A stretch of 5,644 nt of DNA from Devosia sp. (GCA_028290225.1 JAQGKH010000262.1:1-5644); one strand, 5' to 3'. Shown: positions 1-5,421, counted from the first letter of the stretch. Numbers and translations: made by a program. The notes: generated from the sequence alone by a model not told the origin.

Positions 1-408
1 CACTTCGCGGGCCATGATCACTTCGAGATATTGCGCCCACTGCGCCGGCACGATCACGTCGCCGATATGGCGCTCCGGATTGACGCCGCCAGCGATGCCG
101 GAAAACACGATGCTTTCCACGTTGAAACGATCCAGCGCCAGTTGCGATGTCATCGCCGCGTTGACCATGCTGACGCCGGTGAGGAACAACACCACCGGTT
201 TGCCCTCGATCACCCCGGTCGCGAAGGTGGTGCCATTGACGGTGTAATCCTGGCGCTCGCTCAATGCGTCCTGCAGGGCCAGCCACTCCGGAGCAAAGGC
301 CGACATCACGGCAATGCGCGGCGTCGAATCGAGCGTTTCAGCGGCGTTTATGGCTGGTGTGGCGGTGGCGAGCAGAACGGCGGAAGCAGCAAATCCAAGC
401 TTGTGCAT
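1..408 (-). CDS. Secreted MTA/SAH nucleosidase-like protein (phosphorylase superfamily), C-terminus cut by window edge
   Basis: Translating the minus strand from an ATG at 408 gives 136 residues open to the left edge, so the C-terminal half is missing. Residues 1-23 look like a Sec signal peptide: a short basic start (MHKLG), a hydrophobic stretch, and an A-x-A type cleavage site near residues 20-23. The mature part matches the N-terminal half of the PNP/UDP phosphorylase superfamily, closest in pattern to 5'-methylthioadenosine/S-adenosylhomocysteine nucleosidase. It has a first beta strand (RIAVMSAF, 31-38), Glu41 aligned by eye with catalytic Glu12 of the E. coli enzyme, and the loop GIAGG (104-108) followed by GDVIV (116-120). 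The catalytic Asp of the family would lie outside the window. An SD-like GAGGG (416-420) sits 7 bases before the ATG. Cytosolic family members cleave the glycosidic bond of MTA/SAH. The export signal suggests nucleoside scavenging in the periplasm, which is inference. Confidence 0.8.
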   Translation of the reverse strand, partial: MHKLGFAASAVLLATATPAINAAETLDSTPRIAVMSAFAPEWLALQDALSERQDYTVNGTTFATGVIEGKPVVLFLTGVSMVNAAMTSQLALDRFNVESIVFSGIAGGVNPERHIGDVIVPAQWAQYLEVIMAREV

Positions 409-581
409 GAGCGAGCCCTCAGGTGTCTGGTGGGGCGAGGCTAGCATCCGGGCGCAGCGGTGCAACCGCAAAGCCGCATGGCAGCCCGTCACCCATCACG
501 CGCTTTGATGCTTGCCATCGTCAAAATCGGTTCGACCTTTCCCAGTCACAGGCCTAGCGTCCGCTGCCTTGGGAGAATCAC
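409..581. promoter_or_regulatory. Divergent intergenic region between the nucleosidase-like gene and the EamA transporter
   Basis: These 173 bases separate two divergently transcribed genes, so promoters for both should lie here. I could not identify a convincing -35/-10 pair on either strand. The SD sites at the two ends are clear: GAGGG at 416-420 on the minus strand and GGGAGA at 571-576 on the plus strand. The only notable internal structure is the short inverted repeat at 457-469, listed separately. Confidence 0.5.
457..469. promoter_or_regulatory. Short inverted repeat GCGGT-GCA-ACCGC in the divergent promoter region
   Basis: Arms of 5 bases (457-461 and 465-469) are perfect reverse complements around a 3-base centre. 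A dyad in a divergent intergenic region could be an operator or a small hairpin. A 5-base dyad is short enough to arise by chance in GC-rich DNA, so the regulatory reading is weak. Confidence 0.2.
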
Positions 582-1499
582 ATGTCGGCACGCTATTGGG
601 CGCTCATCATCTTTATCGGCGGCATCTGGGGCACTTCGTTCCTGTTCAACGCCGTGCTGATTCGTGAGCTGGGGCCGATCACCGTGGCAGCTGGCCGTGT
701 GACCATCGCCGCCCTGGCCAGCTGGGTGCTATTCTTCGCTCTGCGCAAGCCGCTGCCTCGCGATCCGATGCTGTACCTCAAGCTCACCCTATTGGGCATC
801 TTCAGCTACGCCGTGCCCTTTACGCTATTCCCCATCAGCCAGGCCCACATCCCGAGCGGGCTTGCGGCCATCATCAATGCCCTGCTGCCGGTGGTCACCG
901 TGCTGGTTTCCCATCTCTGGCCAGGGGGCGAGAAAATCCGGCCGCACAAGGCGGCGGGCGTGGCGGCTGGCTTTGCCGGCGCCGCGCTGCTGGCTTCCCC
1001 TTCCCTGGCCGCCGGCAATGAGCATGGTGAACTGTGGGCCATCGCGCTCTGCTTTGGCGCCGTCATGCTTTACTCCATCACCCTCAATGTGGCGCGCAGC
1101 TTCAAGGCCATCGAACCCACCACTATCGCAACCATCGCCATCAGCGGCTCGGCGCTGGTCGCCGTTCCCGTGGCGTTGCTGGTTGAGGGCATGCCGCACG
1201 TGGAGCGGGTGGAAACTTGGGGCGCCTGGATCGCCATCGGGGTGTTTTGCACGGCCCTGGCCTTCCAGCTGATGTACCGCCTGCTGCCAGTGGTCGGCAC
1301 CACCAATTTCTCCTCCAACACGTTTGTCACGCCGGTGGTGGCGGTGCTCCTTGGCGTGACGCTGCTGGGGGAAACCATCCTGCCCGTTCACCTGCTGGGC
1401 ATGGCCGTGGTGTTTGTCGGCCTGTTGCTGATCGATGGCCGCATTCTGCGCGTCGGGCACAAGAGCACGCTGGGAACTGGTACGGCGACGCCCCGTTAG
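582..1499 (+). CDS. EamA/DMT-superfamily inner-membrane transporter
   Basis: A 305-residue hydrophobic protein of the drug/metabolite transporter (EamA, RhaT-like) family, at the family's usual length of about 300 residues. By eye there are ten membrane helices, in two repeats of five. The first repeat starts with the typical GGIWGTSF (13-20) and a conserved R-x-x-x-A region near residue 39. The second ends with TPVVAVLLGVTLLGE (250-264), which holds the family's proline and the Gly-Glu pair before the last helix. The C-terminal tail (about 287-305) is polar and cytoplasmic by the expected topology. Substrates in this family range from amino acids and purines to drugs, and cannot be told from sequence alone. 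GGGAGA (571-576) is placed 6 bases before the ATG, which supports this start. It is divergent from the nucleosidase-like gene and 28 bases upstream of a small proline-rich gene. Confidence 0.93.
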   Translation: MSARYWALIIFIGGIWGTSFLFNAVLIRELGPITVAAGRVTIAALASWVLFFALRKPLPRDPMLYLKLTLLGIFSYAVPFTLFPISQAHIPSGLAAIINALLPVVTVLVSHLWPGGEKIRPHKAAGVAAGFAGAALLASPSLAAGNEHGELWAIALCFGAVMLYSITLNVARSFKAIEPTTIATIAISGSALVAVPVALLVEGMPHVERVETWGAWIAIGVFCTALAFQLMYRLLPVVGTTNFSSNTFVTPVVAVLLGVTLLGETILPVHLLGMAVVFVGLLLIDGRILRVGHKSTLGTGTATPR

Positions 1500-1527
1500 C
1501 TGATCGACCCTCTGGCCGGAGCCTGCC

Positions 1528-1728
1528 ATGCCGATAGCGCCCAATCCCGAAGTCGATCCGCCAACAACACCCGAGATCGTGCCACAGCCCGCCCCACCAG
1601 CGCCCATGCCGGTCAACACACCAACCCCGCAGCCAGAAGAATTGCCGGGCAACGCGCCGGTAGAAGACCCGCGCCCCGACTTCCAGCCTGAACTGCCGCC
1701 AGAGCCTGGCCACGACATCAATCCATAA
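1528..1728 (+). CDS. Small acidic proline-rich protein, function unknown
   Basis: A 66-residue reading frame preceded by GGAG (1518-1521), 6 bases before the ATG. I count 24 prolines (36 percent) and 11 Asp/Glu against a single Arg and no Lys. There is no Cys, Trp or Tyr, and no signal peptide or membrane segment. Pro-x and Pro-Pro pairs run through the whole length, so it should be an extended, unfolded polypeptide. It follows the transporter gene by 28 bases and may be read from the same mRNA. GC at third codon positions (43 of 66 codons) is lower than in typical genes of such DNA, partly from CCA, ACA and GAA use, so the coding signal is moderate. The SD, the spacing and the non-random composition favour a real gene. 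I do not recognise a named family. Short proline-rich proteins of this kind are common hypotheticals in proteobacteria. Confidence 0.6.
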   Translation: MPIAPNPEVDPPTTPEIVPQPAPPAPMPVNTPTPQPEELPGNAPVEDPRPDFQPELPPEPGHDINP

Positions 1729-1758
1729 GGCTTGGGCCCGGGCCGCCACTGCGCTACT

Positions 1759-1779
1759 CTTTCGCGATTAACGCGAGAG
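1759..1779 (+). promoter_or_regulatory. Hairpin covering the ribosome binding site of the AhpD-like gene
   Basis: CTTTCGCG (1759-1766) can pair with CGCGAGAG (1772-1779) over 8 base pairs with one G-T wobble, around the loop ATTAA. The purine-rich SD-like GAGAG (1775-1779), 7 bases before the ATG at 1787, is wholly in the right arm. If the hairpin forms in the mRNA it would mask the SD, so it could damp translation or make it conditional. It is not a terminator: no T run follows. Regulatory function is inferred from position only. Confidence 0.4.
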
Positions 1780-1786
1780 CACGGCC

Positions 1787-2371
1787 ATGTTTCTCCACAC
1801 AGTGTCCCCCGAACACGCGACCGGCGAGGTCGCCGCCATCTACGATGCGGAAGTTGCGCAACACGGCTTCGTCATGGAAGCCACGCGCTGCTGGACAACC
1901 AGACCCGAAGTGCTGCCGCTCTTCGAACAGTTTTCGGAAGGCGTAAAAGCGAACTTCTCGCTCGGCATGCGCGGTTGGCGCCTGATCACCTTCATCGCTG
2001 CGCAACAGGTTCCGTCCACCTATTGCACCCATGTCTATGGGAGCGCCCTCATCGATGAGCTCGGTTCTGCCGAGAAGGTGCTGGCGCTGCAGCGCGACTT
2101 CCGCAACGCCGGCCTGCCCGACAAGGACGTCACCATGCTGGCCTACGCCGAGCAGATCGCGAAAGACGCTTCCAAAATCACCGACGCCGATATCGAGGCG
2201 TTGCGGGTAGCGGGCTTTGCCGATGTGGAGATATCCGACATAGCCCTGTGCGCCTCGATGCGCAGTTTCGTCAGCCGGTTCTTCGATGCGACCGGTGCAA
2301 GCCCGGAACCGGCATTCCTGAGTCCGGATCCCGAGTTTCGCCAGGCCATGACGGTTGGCAAGCCGATCTGA
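1787..2371 (+). CDS. Carboxymuconolactone decarboxylase/AhpD-like family protein with altered CxxC site
   Basis: A 194-residue protein, all-alpha by composition. The region ITFIAAQQVPSTYCTHVYG (67-85) is the CMD/AhpD core helix plus active-site loop. In AhpD and the peroxidase-related branch this loop carries Cys-x-x-Cys, with a Glu about 12 residues ahead and a His shortly after. Here only Cys80 remains: the first position is Ser77, Arg65 stands where the Glu would fall, and the His is at 82, two residues on. The rest (about 86-194) looks like the second helical half, with a MLAYAEQIAKD segment and a SRFFDATG segment near the end. I recall similar SxxC proteins from Rhizobiales annotated as CMD-family, so this is probably a distinct clade and not a decayed gene. 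A disulfide-based peroxidase role is unlikely. The substrate is unknown. The start is supported by GAGAG 7 bases upstream. It ends 3 bases from the convergent yqhA-like gene. Confidence 0.85.
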   Translation: MFLHTVSPEHATGEVAAIYDAEVAQHGFVMEATRCWTTRPEVLPLFEQFSEGVKANFSLGMRGWRLITFIAAQQVPSTYCTHVYGSALIDELGSAEKVLALQRDFRNAGLPDKDVTMLAYAEQIAKDASKITDADIEALRVAGFADVEISDIALCASMRSFVSRFFDATGASPEPAFLSPDPEFRQAMTVGKPI

Positions 2372-2374
2372 AGC

Positions 2375-2908
2375 CTAGTCGTGGCCGTCGATCTTGCTGA
2401 GGAAATAGGTCAGCGCGCCGATAACCACGGCTGATGCAGCGCCCAGATAAACGATGTCGGGCCCACTACTCCAGGTCACCGCCCGGCCCAGAAAATAAAC
2501 CGCCAGCACGGTGATGGCGACGCCGACCAGCTTGGACTTGAGATCATCCAGATTGTCGATCTTGAGCCAACGCGGCAGCGCCAGATCCTGGTTGAAATAC
2601 AACTGGTAAAGCCCGAGCGAGACGACCTGCACCACCGTTGCCAGCAAGACCCGGTCGACGATCTCGATGGCGTGCAGCAGCGCTTCGTCCTTGCTGACAG
2701 GGTGCGCCGCAAAGAACAGTTCCTGGATAAATTTCCAGGTCTCGCCGACGCCGTAGATCATCAGGGCCAGAGAAGCGGCCATGGTGGCGATCACGGGCAG
2801 AATTATGATGCGACTGACCAGCGCGCCGATGAAGCGCATCGGCCAATGGCCCATGCCATGGTCCAGCAAACCGGCAGAGGTCTTCTTTTCTTCTACCGGC
2901 TCGCTCAT
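2375..2908 (-). CDS. YqhA/UPF0114-family inner-membrane protein
   Basis: A 177-residue protein of the uncharacterised YqhA (UPF0114) family. E. coli YqhA has about 164 residues, so the length fits with a slightly longer N-terminus. Four likely membrane helices lie at about 29-52, 82-103, 125-143 and 151-170. Family-typical stretches are SRIIILPV (32-39), where the first helix begins, VDRVLLATVVQ (84-94), and the charged loop WLKIDNLDDLKSKL (114-127) before helix three. Residues 1-25 are polar and probably cytoplasmic. The ATG overlaps the TGA stop of gatB (ATGA, 2905-2908) and no strong SD precedes it, so translation is probably coupled to gatB. The molecular function of the family is not established to my knowledge. 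It meets the plus-strand AhpD-like gene tail to tail with a 3-base gap. Confidence 0.88.
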   Translation of the reverse strand: MSEPVEEKKTSAGLLDHGMGHWPMRFIGALVSRIIILPVIATMAASLALMIYGVGETWKFIQELFFAAHPVSKDEALLHAIEIVDRVLLATVVQVVSLGLYQLYFNQDLALPRWLKIDNLDDLKSKLVGVAITVLAVYFLGRAVTWSSGPDIVYLGAASAVVIGALTYFLSKIDGHD

Positions 2909-4407
2909 TCTTCGATACCGAGCTTGCGTTTCATCAATTCGTTCAAAGCCTGGGGATTGGCCTTGCCGCCCGAGGCCTTCATGGCCTGGCCCACAAACCA
3001 GCCGATCATGGTGGGCTTGGCTTTGACCTTTTCCACCTGCTCGGGGTTGGCGGCGATGATCTCGTCCACGACTTTCTCGATGGCACCAAGATCGGTGACC
3101 TGCTTCATGCCGCGGCGCTCGACGATCTCGGCCGGATTGCCCTCGGGCTCCTCGCCGATGATGATCTGCAGCAAGTCCTTGGCGATCTTGCTCGAAATGG
3201 TCCCGGCGGCGACGAGATCGACGATCCCGGCGATCTGCCCCGGCTGCAGGTGCGTTTCCCAGACGGCCAGCCCTTGGCTGTTGGCGAAAGCGGCAACATC
3301 GGCATTGAGCAGATTGGCCACGGCCTTGCCATCGCGCTTGCTGCCGCCATGGGCGACCACGGCTTCGAAATAATCGGCGGTTTCCCGGTCCAGTGTCAGG
3401 ACCATCGCGTCATAGGGCGTGACACCGTAGCCGTTGATGAACCGGGCCTTTTTCTCATCTGGCAGTTCGGGCAGGTTCTCTGCCAGCGCGGCAACGAAAG
3501 CATCGTCGAACTCGAGCGGCAACAGATCGGGGTCAGGGAAATAACGATAATCATGCGCTTCTTCCTTGGAGCGCATGGACCGGGTTTCGCCTGCCTTGGG
3601 GTCGAACAGGCGGGTTTCCTGGTCGATCGTGCCGCCATCCTCCAGAATGTCGATCTGCCGGCGCGCCTCGTATTCGATCGCCTGGCCGGCGAAGCGCACC
3701 GAGTTGACGTTCTTGATCTCGCAGCGCGTGCCGAACTCGCCACCGGGTTTGCGCACCGAGACATTGACGTCGGCGCGCATGGAGCCCTGCTCCATATTGC
3801 CGTCGCAGGTGCCGAGATAGCGCAGGATGGTGCGCAGCTTGGACAGATAGGCCTTGGCCTCATCGGCCGAACGCAAGTCGGGCTTGGAGACGATCTCCAT
3901 CAGCGCCACGCCCGAGCGGTTCAGGTCCACAAAGCTCATCGAGGGGTGCTGATCGTGAATCGACTTGCCGGCGTCCTGCTCCAGATGGAGGCGCTCGATG
4001 CCGATCTCGATGGTTTCGTCGCCCATGTCCAGCAGCACCTTGCCCTCGCCGACAATGGGATCCTTGAACTGGCTGATCTGGTAACCTTGTGGGAGATCAG
4101 GATAAAAATAGTTCTTGCGATCAAACACCGAGCGCTTGTTGATCGCGGCATTGAGGCCCAGCCCGGTGCGGACGGCCTGGCGCACGCATTCCTCGTTGAT
4201 GGTGGGCAGCATGCCGGGCATGGCCGCATCCACAAAGGAAACATTGCTGTTGGGCGGGTTGCCGAAGGCGGTGGAGGAGCCGGAAAACAGCTTGCTTTCG
4301 GAGGTCACCTGCGCGTGCACTTCCATGCCGATGATCACTTCCCAATCCCCGGTGGAGCCGGAAATAAAGCGCTTCGGATCGGGCGTACGGGTGTCGATGA
4401 TGGTCAA
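2905..4407 (-). CDS. gatB: Aspartyl/glutamyl-tRNA amidotransferase subunit B (TTG start)
   Basis: A 500-residue GatB of full length. With GatA and GatC it converts Glu-tRNA(Gln) to Gln-tRNA(Gln), and often Asp-tRNA(Asn) to Asn-tRNA(Asn), in the cytosol. GatB binds the charged tRNA and activates the carboxylate with ATP. Visible landmarks are WEVIIGMEVHAQ (22-33), NYFYPDLPQGYQISQ (99-113), the family signature VDLNRSGVALMEIV (160-173), GSMRADVNVSVR (208-219), GTRCEIKNVNS (226-236), and a C-terminal GatB/YqeY helical domain from about 350 to 500. The first codon is TTG (4405-4407). No ATG precedes the conserved core in this frame, the N-terminal MTIIDTRTPDPKRFI matches what I know from Rhizobiales, and AGAGAG (4414-4419) is 6 bases upstream. 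gatA and gatC are not in the window. The gene is followed by, and overlaps, the yqhA-like gene, and it lies 104 bases after the GNAT gene. Confidence 0.98.
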   Translation of the reverse strand: MTIIDTRTPDPKRFISGSTGDWEVIIGMEVHAQVTSESKLFSGSSTAFGNPPNSNVSFVDAAMPGMLPTINEECVRQAVRTGLGLNAAINKRSVFDRKNYFYPDLPQGYQISQFKDPIVGEGKVLLDMGDETIEIGIERLHLEQDAGKSIHDQHPSMSFVDLNRSGVALMEIVSKPDLRSADEAKAYLSKLRTILRYLGTCDGNMEQGSMRADVNVSVRKPGGEFGTRCEIKNVNSVRFAGQAIEYEARRQIDILEDGGTIDQETRLFDPKAGETRSMRSKEEAHDYRYFPDPDLLPLEFDDAFVAALAENLPELPDEKKARFINGYGVTPYDAMVLTLDRETADYFEAVVAHGGSKRDGKAVANLLNADVAAFANSQGLAVWETHLQPGQIAGIVDLVAAGTISSKIAKDLLQIIIGEEPEGNPAEIVERRGMKQVTDLGAIEKVVDEIIAANPEQVEKVKAKPTMIGWFVGQAMKASGGKANPQALNELMKRKLGIEE

Positions 4408-4419
4408 AGGGAGCTCTCT
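4405..4419 (-). promoter_or_regulatory. Ribosome binding site and TTG start codon of gatB
   Basis: On the minus strand AGAGAG (4419-4414) is followed by 6 bases and then TTG (4407-4405). This site decides the start: the next in-frame Met is residue 28, inside the conserved GMEVHAQ core, so an ATG start would truncate the protein. Confidence 0.75.
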
Positions 4420-4482
4420 GAACGGCTAGGCTGGAACACTCAAGTGCTTACTGACCAGCAGCGCCAGATGCAACGGCTGATT

Positions 4483-4510
4483 GCCGGAACGGCCAGCTTC
4501 CGCCCGAAGC
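4483..4510 (-). other. Two adjacent small hairpins in the GNAT-gatB gap
   Basis: The 104-base gap (4408-4511) between the GNAT stop and the gatB start holds two back-to-back dyads directly after the GNAT stop codon. GCTTC/GAAGC spans 4496-4510 with a 5-base loop, and GCCG/CGGC spans 4483-4493 with a 3-base loop. Neither is followed by a T run in either direction, so they are not typical intrinsic terminators. They could be weak pause or mRNA-end structures, or chance. The remainder of the gap shows no convincing promoter for gatB. Confidence 0.3.
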
Positions 4511-4511
4511 C

Positions 4512-5024
4512 TCAGTCTTCGTCGTCCAGATCGCCTTCAAACGGGTGCAGCTTCTTTTCCAGATGAACGCTCATGAACGCTTCATGAACGGCCCGGCCGT
4601 CCGGTCGCATGGCGAGGATGCGATAGCCCTGACGCTCATAGAAGCGCACGGCACGGATATGGTCGGCCGGGGTTTCCAGATGCACCCGATCTGCCCCGGC
4701 GAGCTCAAGAATGGTTTCCATGCGCCGCAGCAGCATGGAGCCGATGCCCTGCCCCTGGTTGTCGGGAGCGACAAACAGGAAGGGGATATAGGTGCGCCTG
4801 GCCGAGCGCGAACACCAGCCAACCGGGTAGCCATCCTGTTCGGCAACGATGATGCGGGTCAGCGTTTCGGTGACGGCCCGCCGCAGGCGATGCCGTTCGG
4901 CGTCACGCATGCCGGGATTTTCGGTCAAGAGCGGCAGGATGCCGTGCTCCCAGGCTTCGAAAGCCAGCTCGGCCAGCAGGCGAGCATCGGCAGGTTCAGC
5001 CTTGCGGATCAGGACGCTGCGCAT
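4512..5024 (-). CDS. GNAT-family N-acetyltransferase
   Basis: A 170-residue GNAT acetyltransferase, a single domain of typical length that transfers the acetyl group of acetyl-CoA to an amine on a small molecule or protein. Motif A, which binds the pyrophosphate of CoA, is VAPDNQGQGIGSMLL (85-99) with the Q-x-x-G-x-G pattern. Motif B includes NxxA-like IRAVRFYERQGY (123-134), with the usual Phe-Tyr and Gly-Tyr pairs. The N-terminus (IRKAEPADARLLAEL, 6-20) is the usual first strand and helix. The C-terminus ends in an acidic GDLDDED. Substrate is unknown. The start at 5024 is chosen because GGGAG (5032-5036) lies 7 bases upstream. A longer frame reaching 5108 would run 28 residues into the preceding gene and lacks family-like sequence. 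The SD overlaps the stop of the chorismate mutase-like gene, so the two genes are surely on one mRNA. Confidence 0.92.
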   Translation of the reverse strand: MRSVLIRKAEPADARLLAELAFEAWEHGILPLLTENPGMRDAERHRLRRAVTETLTRIIVAEQDGYPVGWCSRSARRTYIPFLFVAPDNQGQGIGSMLLRRMETILELAGADRVHLETPADHIRAVRFYERQGYRILAMRPDGRAVHEAFMSVHLEKKLHPFEGDLDDED

Positions 5025-5035
5025 GGACACACTCC

Positions 5036-5344
5036 CTAGAGCGGGCGCCGCCGCGCCGCGATGATGCCCTTCTCGTAATTGATGTTCCAGTCGATCAGGG
5101 TGCGCCAAACAAGTTCGGCCTGATCTTCATCAAGATCAAGAGCCAAACTGCGTTCGCGCACCTTGGCGATCACCGCCTCGATCCGCACCGGATCGCGGGC
5201 TTCATGCGGGTCGGTCTTGATCTGGGCCATGCGGGTGACATAGCGATGCCGTTCGGCGAACAGGTGCAGCAGCGCCTGATCGATCCGGTCGATTTCGGTG
5301 CGAACATCGTCTTTGGTCTGGCATTCGGCGGGCGGGGTGGTCAC
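5036..5344 (-). CDS. Chorismate mutase/isochorismate pyruvate lyase-like protein (AroQ fold), GTG start
   Basis: A 102-residue, single-domain, all-helical AroQ-class protein. Such enzymes turn chorismate into prephenate (Phe/Tyr route); the close relative PchB splits isochorismate to salicylate and pyruvate. By eye it aligns along its length with PchB of Pseudomonas, including the N-terminal P-x-E-C motif (4-8), R-x-x-I-D-R-I-D (15-22), Y-V (35-36) and D-W-N-I (85-88). Arg15, Arg32, Lys43 and Arg54 match PchB Arg14, Arg31, Lys42 and Arg53, so the anion and ether-oxygen contacts look kept. The glutamine that helps bind the ether oxygen (PchB Gln90, E. coli Gln88) is Glu91 here. I take chorismate mutase as more likely than lyase because no salicylate or siderophore genes are visible. 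The start codon is GTG (5342-5344). No ATG exists in this frame after the upstream stop at 5396-5398. The GNAT gene follows after 11 bases. Confidence 0.88.
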   Translation of the reverse strand: MTTPPAECQTKDDVRTEIDRIDQALLHLFAERHRYVTRMAQIKTDPHEARDPVRIEAVIAKVRERSLALDLDEDQAELVWRTLIDWNINYEKGIIAARRRPL

Positions 5345-5391
5345 GGCATCAGGTCCATCAATGACAACTGAGCAGTGGTTTGCACCGGGCC

Positions 5392-5418
5392 GCCGTCAAA
5401 GGCAACCGCCTGGACGGC
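5392..5418 (-). other. Imperfect stem-loop after the stop of the upstream gene
   Basis: GCCGTC (5392-5397) pairs with GACGGC (5413-5418). Inside it AGGC (5400-5403) pairs with GCCT (5408-5411) around the loop AACC, leaving a small AA/G internal bulge: 10 base pairs in all. It starts 3 bases after the TAG of the partial gene at 5422. In the minus-strand direction it is followed by GC-rich sequence, not a T run, so a canonical intrinsic terminator is unlikely. It may be a pause, a processing or stabilising element, or a partial barrier before the chorismate mutase-like gene. Confidence 0.4.
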
Positions 5419-5421
5419 TTG

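Noticed and set aside
31..444. Plus-strand frames over the first 444 bases
   Set aside because: They are antisense to the signal-peptide-bearing nucleosidase-like gene and show no domain or ribosome binding site of note.
825..1721. 298-residue open frame on the minus strand opposite the EamA transporter and the proline-rich gene
   Set aside because: It lies antisense to a clear EamA gene, is rich in Gly, His and Gln with no recognisable domain, and shows the composition expected of a shadow frame in GC-rich DNA.
1734..1747. GC-rich palindrome GGGCCCGGGCC after the proline-rich gene, considered as a terminator
   Set aside because: Its overlapping self-complementary blocks leave no proper loop and no T run follows, so it does not form a standard terminator.
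4435..4445. CACT-CA-AGTG dyad in the GNAT-gatB gap, considered as an operator
   Set aside because: Arms of four bases around a 2-base centre are expected by chance and nothing else marks the site.
3250..4566. 438-residue open frame on the plus strand opposite gatB
   Set aside because: It mirrors the strongly conserved gatB coding sequence. Its long open length follows from gatB codon bias, and it has no family-like motif or SD.
5025..5108. Longer N-terminus for the GNAT protein, starting at 5108
   Set aside because: It would overlap the chorismate mutase-like gene by more than 70 bases, adds sequence unlike the family, and ignores the well-placed GGGAG ahead of the ATG at 5024.
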